Shown one piece after another: positions 7,354 through 12,064 of a DNA stretch of 12,064 nt. Positions within the stretch are counted from its first letter, which is position 1. Each line of letters begins with the position of its first letter. The notes beneath the pieces were generated by a model. The model saw only the letters and a list, made by a program, of their open reading frames with translations, ran no database searches and was not told the origin of the DNA. The position numbers and the translations under genes were made by a program. This DNA comes from Frankiales bacterium (lineage in GTDB: Bacteria; Actinomycetota; Actinomycetes; Mycobacteriales; SCTD01): contig JAODNQ010000105.1 of the NCBI GenBank assembly GCA_025464695.1, positions 1 to 12,064 on the forward strand, given 5' to 3'.

Positions 7354-8828
7354 GCCCCGGCCGCCCGCAGCGCGCCCTTGCTGACCTTCCCGGTGGCCGA
7401 GTGGGGCAGCGCCGCCACGACCTCCACGGCGGTGGGGCACTTGAAGCGGGCCAGCGAGCGGGCGCAGAAGGCGATGAGCTCCTCCGTCGAGACCCGGGCG
7501 CCGTCGCGCAGCACCACCAGCGCCTTGACCGACTCGCCGGTGTAGGGGTGCGGGATGCCGAGGACCGCGGCCTCCTCGACGTCCGGGTGGCCGAGCAGCA
7601 CGGTCTCGACCTCCCGGGGGTAGACGTTGAAGCCGCTCACCAGGACGAGCTCGCGACGCCGGTCGACCAGGCGCAGGTCGCCGTCGTCGTCGAGCAGGCC
7701 GACGTCGCCCGTGGCGAACCAGCCGTCGGCGTCCGGGCCGTCGGCGCCGTCGGGCCAGTAGCCGGAGAACAGGTTCGGGCCCCGGACGACGACCTCGCCC
7801 GGGTCGCCGTCGTCGACCGGCCGGCCGTCCTCGTCGAGCAGCCGCAGCTCCACCCCGGGCACGGGGCGGCCGACGGAGGCGGGCTTGGCGACCTCGCTCA
7901 TGAGCGTGCTGGTCAGCACGGGGGCGGTCTCGGTCAGCCCGTAGCCCTCGAACACGTGGTGGCCCGTGGCGTCGAGCACCCGGTGCAGCACCTGCGAGGG
8001 CAGCGGCGCGGCGCCGGACAGCGCCAGCCGCACCGAGGTGAAGGCGTCGCCGACGTCGGGGAGCATCGACCAGGCGACGTACATCGGCGGAGCACCGACC
8101 AGGGACGTGACCTCCGACCGGCGCACCTGCTCGAGCGTCTCGACCGGGTCGAACCGCTCCACGAGCACCCCCGTGGCGCCCTGCCGGGCGACCATCCCGA
8201 GCGCGGCGTTCAGACCGTAGACGTGGAACAGCGGCAGGACGAGCAGCACGACGTCGTCGGGGGCGACCACGGGCGGGTCGATGGCGGCGCACTGGTCGAG
8301 GTTGGCCCGCAGCGCCCGGTGGCTGAGCATCGCGCCGCGCGGGGTGCCGCTGGTGCCGGAGGTGTAGAGGACGACCGCGAGGTCCTCGCCGCCGCGGTCG
8401 GTGGCGGGCGGGGTCCCGGCCTCCTGCAGCCGCGGGTCGCCCGCACCGAGGACGTGCTCCAGCGCGGGGTGCGTGCCGGCCGTCGCCTGGACGGCGCCGT
8501 CGGGCACCAGCAGCGCCCGGGCCCCGCTGTCGGCCAGCAGCCGCGCGGTCTCGGCGTCGGTGTAGCCGGTGTTGACCGGAACCGCCACGAGGCCGGCGCG
8601 GAGCACGCCGAAGTAGACGACCGGGAAGTCGAGCGTGTTGGGCAGCTGGAGCGCGACGAGGTCGCCCTCGTCGAGCCCGAGGCCGCGGAGGCCGGCGGCG
8701 CAGGCGTCGACCCGGGCGTCGAGCTCGGCCCAGGTGGTGGGGGCGTCGCGGAAGACGAGCGCAGCCTTGTCCGGCGTCGCACGGGCAGCGTCGCGGACGA
8801 GGTCGTCCAGGCGCGGGGCAGCAGTCAC
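7350..8828 (-). CDS. AMP-forming acyl-CoA synthetase (FadD-like class I adenylating enzyme)
   Basis: The 492-residue enzyme should activate a carboxylic acid as acyl-AMP and then form the CoA thioester. Visible motifs are the phosphate-binding loop YTSGTSGTPRG (155-165), LPLFHVYG (198-205), GYGLTE (295-300), GWFATGD with the ribose-binding Asp375, the hinge DRRRELVLVSGFNVYPREVE (389-408) and the catalytic C-terminal Lys481 in LPHSATGKVSKGALR. There is no transmembrane segment or carrier domain. Length and motifs fit medium or long-chain fatty acyl-CoA ligases, but the substrate cannot be read from sequence. The GTG start lies 27 bp after the penicillin-binding protein stop, with a weak ribosome binding site. 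A shared transcript with that gene is likely. No beta-oxidation genes are nearby. Confidence 0.88.
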   Translation of the reverse strand: MTAAPRLDDLVRDAARATPDKAALVFRDAPTTWAELDARVDACAAGLRGLGLDEGDLVALQLPNTLDFPVVYFGVLRAGLVAVPVNTGYTDAETARLLADSGARALLVPDGAVQATAGTHPALEHVLGAGDPRLQEAGTPPATDRGGEDLAVVLYTSGTSGTPRGAMLSHRALRANLDQCAAIDPPVVAPDDVVLLVLPLFHVYGLNAALGMVARQGATGVLVERFDPVETLEQVRRSEVTSLVGAPPMYVAWSMLPDVGDAFTSVRLALSGAAPLPSQVLHRVLDATGHHVFEGYGLTETAPVLTSTLMSEVAKPASVGRPVPGVELRLLDEDGRPVDDGDPGEVVVRGPNLFSGYWPDGADGPDADGWFATGDVGLLDDDGDLRLVDRRRELVLVSGFNVYPREVETVLLGHPDVEEAAVLGIPHPYTGESVKALVVLRDGARVSTEELIAFCARSLARFKCPTAVEVVAALPHSATGKVSKGALRAAGA

Positions 8829-8855
8829 GCGCCCGACGCTCTCACAGCGGACCGG

Positions 8856-11303
8856 TCAGCCGCCGGGGCTCGCGGTGGCTCCCCCGCCCCCGCCCGGCAC
8901 GACGCCGCCGTCCCCGCCCGTCCCGCCGGTGCCTCCGCCGGTACCGCCGCCCGTGGTCGGCTCCGCCGCCGTGGGAGCGGGAGCGGGGTCCCGGGTCGGT
9001 GCGCGCGTCGGCTCCGGCGCGGAGGTGACCTGCGGGGCGGCCTCGCGGGTCCGCTCCACCACGGGCGCCCGGGTCCGGCGGGCGCGGCGTCGCCGCGTCG
9101 TGGCCGTGGGCTCCACCGTGGCGCCGCCCGAGCGGACCGACGGCGAGGGGGCAGGTGGCGGCGTGAACGCCGCGTAGCCGCCCCGGGGAGCGGGCGGAGC
9201 GGCGCGGCCGGTCTGGATGTCGCGCAGGATCTCGAAGGCGCGGTCGAAGATCCGGGCCGGCAGCGTGCCGCCGTAGACCTGCGGGACGCCGTGCACGCCC
9301 TTCATGCCGCCGCACGCGCCGCTGTCCTGCACGCCCTTGCAGGTGATGTCCTCGTAGCCCATCCAGACCGCCATGCAGATGTTCTGCGGGGAGCGGGCGC
9401 AGCCGATCCACCAGGCGTCGGTGCTGTCGTTCGTGGTGCCGGTCTTGCCGAAGACCTCGAACTCCTGGGCGGCCGACGTGCCGGTGCCGCGGGTGACGAC
9501 GTCGCGCATGGCGGAGACCACGCGGTCGGCGACGTCGACGGGCATGGCCCGCGTGCCCGACGGCTTGGCCGGCTCCTCGTCGACGACCTTCGCCGGCGAC
9601 CCCGCGACGGCCGTGGTGCGGATCTCGGTGAAGAAGCGCGGGGGGACGCGCACGCCGTGGTTGGCGATGGTCCCGTAGGCGTTGGCCATCGACAGCGGTG
9701 TCACGAGGGCGGTGGTGCCGAGGCCGAAGCTCTCGGGGGCGGGGTCGAGCGGCAGCTTGTCGGCGTCCGCGCCGTCCGCCGCGACGACGCCGGAGTCGAG
9801 CATCGTCTTGCGCACCGCCTCGTGCCCGACCTCGTCGGCCAGCGGCACGTAGACGGTGTTCACCGAGGCCGCGAGGGCGCTGCGCAGCGAGAAGGTGCCC
9901 TGCTCGCCGCCGTCGCTGTTGCAGTACTCGCCCTTCTCCCGCTTGTCGCGGTAGGGCTTGCACTGCGGCGCGTAGCGGGTCTCCGACAGCCGGTGGCCCT
10001 GCTCGAGCGCGGTCGCCAGCGTGAACGGCTTGATCGTCGAGCCGGTGGAGCGGGTGGCGTTCGTGGCGAGGTTGTACCCGTCGCGCTGGTAGCCCTCGAT
10101 CACCGGGCGGGGGGCGCGCACCTTGCCGTTGCGGTCCGGCGCGTAGGTCTTCGCCGGGGCGCGGCGCAGCGTCGTCATCGCCTTGACGTCGCCGTTGCGG
10201 ATGTCGACGGCGACGACGGCCGTCTGCGGGTCGCCCGCGTTCGGCAGCACCTCGCGGGCCGCCCGGGAGACGGCGGCCTGCAGGTCGAGGTTCAGCGTCG
10301 TCTTCACGCGCAGGCCGCCGCGGAACAGCACGTCCTCGTCGTTCTCGAACTTGGTGCGGAGCTGGTCCTTCACGAGGTCGGCGTACTCCGGCGCGCTCGT
10401 GGCGGGCGGCGGCGGCGTCTCCTTGACGGGCGTGACGTCCCGGTCCAGGGCGCGGCTGGCGTCGGCGCTGTCGATGTACTTGGCGAACACCATCCGGTTG
10501 AGCGTGTACTTCTGCCGCTCCTTGGCGGTGGCGAAGGACTTCACCGGGTTCCAGGCCGACGGCGCGGGCGCCATGCCGGCGAGCAGGGCGGCGCGAGCCA
10601 GCTCCAGGTTGCCGTCGCGCTTGCCCGTCTTCTCGTTGAGCGCGAGGTCCTTGATCGCCACGCCGAAGTAGTACAGCGACGCCGCCTCGACGCCGTAGAC
10701 GCCGTTGCCGAGGTACAGGGCGTTGAGGTAGTCGGTGAGGATCTCGTCCTTCGACTTCTCCTTCTCCAGCCGGACGGCGAGCGCGGCCTCGCGGACCTTG
10801 CGCAGCAGGCTCGACTCGTTGCCGACGTAGGCGTTCTTCACGTACTGCTGCGTGAGCGTCGAGCCGCCCTGCTTGCGGCCGCCGGCGAGGTCGTTGAGCG
10901 CGGCCCGGGTCGTGGACACGAGGTCGACGCCGTTGTGGTCGAGGAAGCGCTCGTCCTCCGCGGAGATGATCGCGTCGCGCATCGCCTGCGGGATCTGCGC
11001 CGCCGGGACGACCTTGCGGCGCGTGGGCGGCGGGACCGAGGCGAACTGGGTGCCGTCGTCGGCGAGCAGCAGCACGGACTTCTGCTGCGGGATGAGGTCC
11101 TTGTCGAAGTCGACGGGCGCCGCCAGCAGGCCTCCGACGAACGTGGTGGCGCCGGTCAGCAGCGCCAGGACGAGCACGAGGACGACGCGGGCCGCGCGAC
11201 GACCTCGCCGACGGCGCCGGGCCGCCCGGGACAGCCGCCGTCGGGAGGTGGCCGGCAGGGGGCGCGCCGCACGGGCCGGACGGACTGGACCCGCGGTCGA
11301 CAT
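8856..11303 (-). CDS. Class A penicillin-binding protein (bifunctional transglycosylase/transpeptidase)
   Basis: This 815-residue protein polymerises lipid II glycan chains and cross-links their peptides outside the membrane. Residues 1-39 are a very basic cytoplasmic tail. One signal-anchor helix follows (about 40-61, VVLVLVLALLTGATTFVGGLLA). The GT51 domain shows AEDERFLDHNGVD with catalytic Glu116, GGSTLTQQYVKN (146-157), RKVREAALAVRLEKEKSKDEILTDYLN and YLGNGVYGVEAASLYYFG. The transpeptidase domain shows the S422-T-I-K425 nucleophile motif, SVN (480-482) and KTG (620-622). Residues about 700-815 are a Pro/Thr/Arg- then Gly-rich low-complexity tail. Six cysteines fall in the extracellular part (448, 461, 635, 643, 655, 664). 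The ATG start has no ribosome binding site but sits 7 bases after TACCCT, suggesting a leaderless mRNA. The stop is 27 bp before the ligase gene. Confidence 0.95.
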   Translation of the reverse strand: MSTAGPVRPARAARPLPATSRRRLSRAARRRRRGRRAARVVLVLVLALLTGATTFVGGLLAAPVDFDKDLIPQQKSVLLLADDGTQFASVPPPTRRKVVPAAQIPQAMRDAIISAEDERFLDHNGVDLVSTTRAALNDLAGGRKQGGSTLTQQYVKNAYVGNESSLLRKVREAALAVRLEKEKSKDEILTDYLNALYLGNGVYGVEAASLYYFGVAIKDLALNEKTGKRDGNLELARAALLAGMAPAPSAWNPVKSFATAKERQKYTLNRMVFAKYIDSADASRALDRDVTPVKETPPPPATSAPEYADLVKDQLRTKFENDEDVLFRGGLRVKTTLNLDLQAAVSRAAREVLPNAGDPQTAVVAVDIRNGDVKAMTTLRRAPAKTYAPDRNGKVRAPRPVIEGYQRDGYNLATNATRSTGSTIKPFTLATALEQGHRLSETRYAPQCKPYRDKREKGEYCNSDGGEQGTFSLRSALAASVNTVYVPLADEVGHEAVRKTMLDSGVVAADGADADKLPLDPAPESFGLGTTALVTPLSMANAYGTIANHGVRVPPRFFTEIRTTAVAGSPAKVVDEEPAKPSGTRAMPVDVADRVVSAMRDVVTRGTGTSAAQEFEVFGKTGTTNDSTDAWWIGCARSPQNICMAVWMGYEDITCKGVQDSGACGGMKGVHGVPQVYGGTLPARIFDRAFEILRDIQTGRAAPPAPRGGYAAFTPPPAPSPSVRSGGATVEPTATTRRRRARRTRAPVVERTREAAPQVTSAPEPTRAPTRDPAPAPTAAEPTTGGGTGGGTGGTGGDGGVVPGGGGGATASPGG

Positions 11304-11310
11304 GTGGTGA

Positions 11311-11316
11311 AGGGTA
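11311..11316 (-). promoter_or_regulatory. Putative -10 element giving a leaderless penicillin-binding protein transcript
   Basis: TACCCT on the minus strand is followed by 7 bases (TCACCAC) and then the ATG. The expected +1 therefore coincides with the start codon, consistent with the missing Shine-Dalgarno. No good -35 is seen 17 bases upstream. The hexamer overlaps the AAGGG ribosome binding site of the divergent receiver gene on the other strand. Confidence 0.5.
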
Positions 11317-11321
11317 CGTCC

Positions 11322-11735
11322 GTGTCCGAGATCCCGGCCCGCCTGACCGGGCGCCCGGCCGTCCGCGTGCTGGTCGTCGACGACACCGCCCACGTGCGCC
11401 GGGTCGTCGTCGAGACGCTCGAGCTCGACGGCTTCGACGTCGTCGGCCAGGCCGACGACGGCGCCCGCGGGGTCGAGGAGGCGCTCCGGCTGCGCCCCCA
11501 CGTCGTCGTCATGGACCTGCGCATGCCCGGCGCGGACGGGCTGGAGGCCACCCGGCGGATCCGCGCCGCGCTGCCGTCGGTGCAGGTGGTCCTCTACACG
11601 GCCTACCTCGACCCGGAGGTCCGCGCGCAGGCCCTGGAGGCCGGCGCGGCCCTGTGCCTGGCCAAGGTCGAGGGGCTCCCCGTGCTCGGGCGGGAGCTGG
11701 ACCGGCTCACGCTGGCGCTCCCCCGCACCCCCTGA
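11322..11735 (+). CDS. Stand-alone response-regulator receiver (CheY-like) protein
   Basis: The 137-residue product is a single receiver domain with no DNA-binding or enzymatic output domain. The phosphorylation site is D65 in VVVMDLRMPGADG, and the acidic Mg-binding pair is D20-D21 in RVLVVDDTAHVRR. The switch Thr93 lies in VVLYTAYLDPEVRAQALEAGA and the conserved Lys115 in CLAKVEG. The proline that normally follows that Lys (KP) is Val here. The start chosen is GTG 11322, with AAGGG seven bases upstream; an alternative GTG lies at 11307. No histidine kinase is in the window. It is divergent from the penicillin-binding protein gene with an 18-bp gap, so its promoter must lie inside that gene's 5' coding region. 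Output is presumably by protein-protein contact or as a phosphorelay intermediate, which is inference. Confidence 0.9.
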   Translation: MSEIPARLTGRPAVRVLVVDDTAHVRRVVVETLELDGFDVVGQADDGARGVEEALRLRPHVVVMDLRMPGADGLEATRRIRAALPSVQVVLYTAYLDPEVRAQALEAGAALCLAKVEGLPVLGRELDRLTLALPRTP

Positions 11736-11751
11736 TCCCCGCCCCTCCGGC

Positions 11752-11785
11752 GCCGGCTCCTCCCCCTCCAGCGGGAGGTCCCGGC
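11752..11785 (+). terminator. Candidate hairpin after the receiver gene
   Basis: An outer stem, GCCGG (11752-11756) with CCGGC (11781-11785), encloses an inner stem, CCTCC (11765-11769) with GGAGG (11774-11778). The internal loops are unequal and no T-run follows, so terminator function is uncertain. Confidence 0.25.
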
Positions 11786-11973
11786 TCAAGCGGAGGAGGT
11801 CACTGCCGAAACGTTCCGGTAAGACCCCCCCACCCCTAGCATGCGAGCTGGCCGCGCGCTCCCCGTCCCCCTCCCGGGTCGAGTGGCCGGCAGCGCACCC
11901 CCGCCGGTGCTCTGCCCGCCTGCCGCCCTGCCCGCTGCACCTGCCCGTCCGCCTGTCCGTCTGTCCGCCCGTG

Positions 11974-11994
11974 CGGCCGCCTCGAAGGCGGTCG
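11974..11994 (+). promoter_or_regulatory. Hairpin abutting the ribosome binding site of the right-edge gene
   Basis: CGGCCGCCT and AGGCGGTCG pair over 9 bp (one G-T pair) around a CGA loop. The last stem base is the first G of the GGAGGGA ribosome binding site (11994-12000). Such a hairpin could tune ribosome access or protect the mRNA 5' region; no known riboswitch class is recognised. Confidence 0.35.
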
Positions 11995-12008
11995 GAGGGA
12001 GAGAGCCC

Positions 12009-12064
12009 GTGTCCCGGCCCGCGCGCCCCGCCCCTGCCGGGCTGCGCGCTGCCTGCGCCGGGCC
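12009..12064 (+). CDS. Start of an unidentified plus-strand gene, cut by the window edge
   Basis: A strong GGAGGGA lies 8 bases before GTG 12009-12011. The frame then stays open for 18 codons to the edge (MSRPARPAPAGLRAACAG). The visible residues are Arg/Pro/Ala-rich and too few to identify a family. They could be the basic leader of a membrane or secreted protein, but no hydrophobic stretch is reached. The call rests mainly on the ribosome binding site and the open frame. Confidence 0.5.
   Translation, partial: MSRPARPAPAGLRAACAG

Larger units (their letters stand above)
11736..12008. other. Non-coding leader region between the receiver gene and the next plus-strand gene
   Basis: No gene is seen in these 273 bases. 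The left part holds a possible end-of-transcript hairpin. A weak promoter candidate reads TTCCGG (11814-11819), 17 bases, TAGCAT (11837-11842), next to a near-palindrome GAAACGTTCC (11808-11817). From about 11907 to 11972 the plus strand is strongly C/T-rich, with repeated CTGCCCG/CTGTCCG-like words. A hairpin then abuts the ribosome binding site of the next gene. Confidence 0.45.

Noticed and set aside
7401..11321. A long plus-strand open frame continuing upstream of the receiver protein
   Set aside because: Only the last 137 codons match a receiver domain and have a ribosome binding site. The rest is antisense to the ligase and penicillin-binding protein genes.
11747..11756. Perfect palindrome CCGGCGCCGG after the receiver gene
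   Set aside because: Short GC palindromes are frequent at this base composition, and there is no promoter or family match to support an operator.
11808..11817. Near-palindrome GAAACGTTCC as an operator or sigma-factor site
   Set aside because: Only one imperfect copy is present, it does not form a proper -35/-10 pair on either strand, and I know no regulator with this site here.
1..12064. CRISPR arrays, tRNA or rRNA genes, insertion sequences, phage genes or a new defence system
   Set aside because: No spaced repeat arrays, cloverleaf-like segments, transposase or integrase motifs, or clustered unknown genes were seen. The content is mostly housekeeping.

Overview
The window is very GC-rich, with strong G/C bias at third codon positions, frequent GTG starts and 4-base GTGA/ATGA gene overlaps. 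Together with a Rex repressor beside hemA and a DUF222-type gene, this points to a high-GC actinomycete chromosome. I cannot name the genus from sequence alone.

Layout: almost everything reads on the minus strand, so transcription runs from high to low coordinates. From right to left there is a class A penicillin-binding protein (11303-8856), an AMP-forming acyl-CoA ligase (8828-7350) and a small glutaredoxin-like protein (7353-7087). A 119-bp gap with a good Rex operator follows. Next comes a compact tetrapyrrole operon: rex, hemA, hemC, a methylase-like/HemD fusion and hemB, with a GNAT acetyltransferase coupled to the end of hemB. A 321-bp non-coding stretch separates this from the 5' part of a DUF222 (13E12/HNH-type) gene that runs off the left edge. 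On the plus strand, a stand-alone response-regulator receiver (11322-11735) diverges from the penicillin-binding protein gene across only 18 bp. After a C/T-rich leader with a hairpin, the first 18 codons of an unidentified plus-strand gene begin at 12009.

How the genes work together: HemA reduces glutamyl-tRNA, HemB joins two 5-aminolevulinates, HemC polymerises porphobilinogen and HemD closes the ring, giving uroporphyrinogen III for heme, siroheme and cobalamin. The aminomutase HemL is not in the window. Rex senses NADH/NAD+, and the operator before its own gene implies autoregulated, redox-linked control of the first tetrapyrrole steps.

I found no convincing undescribed multi-gene system, CRISPR array, tRNA, rRNA or insertion sequence. 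The items most worth a second look are the Rex operator, a 26-bp direct repeat with a palindromic core that duplicates the Rex C-terminus next to the hemA start, the probably leaderless penicillin-binding protein gene whose predicted -10 lies next to the ribosome binding site of the divergent receiver gene, the degenerate methylase half of the HemD fusion, and the structured leader at the right edge.
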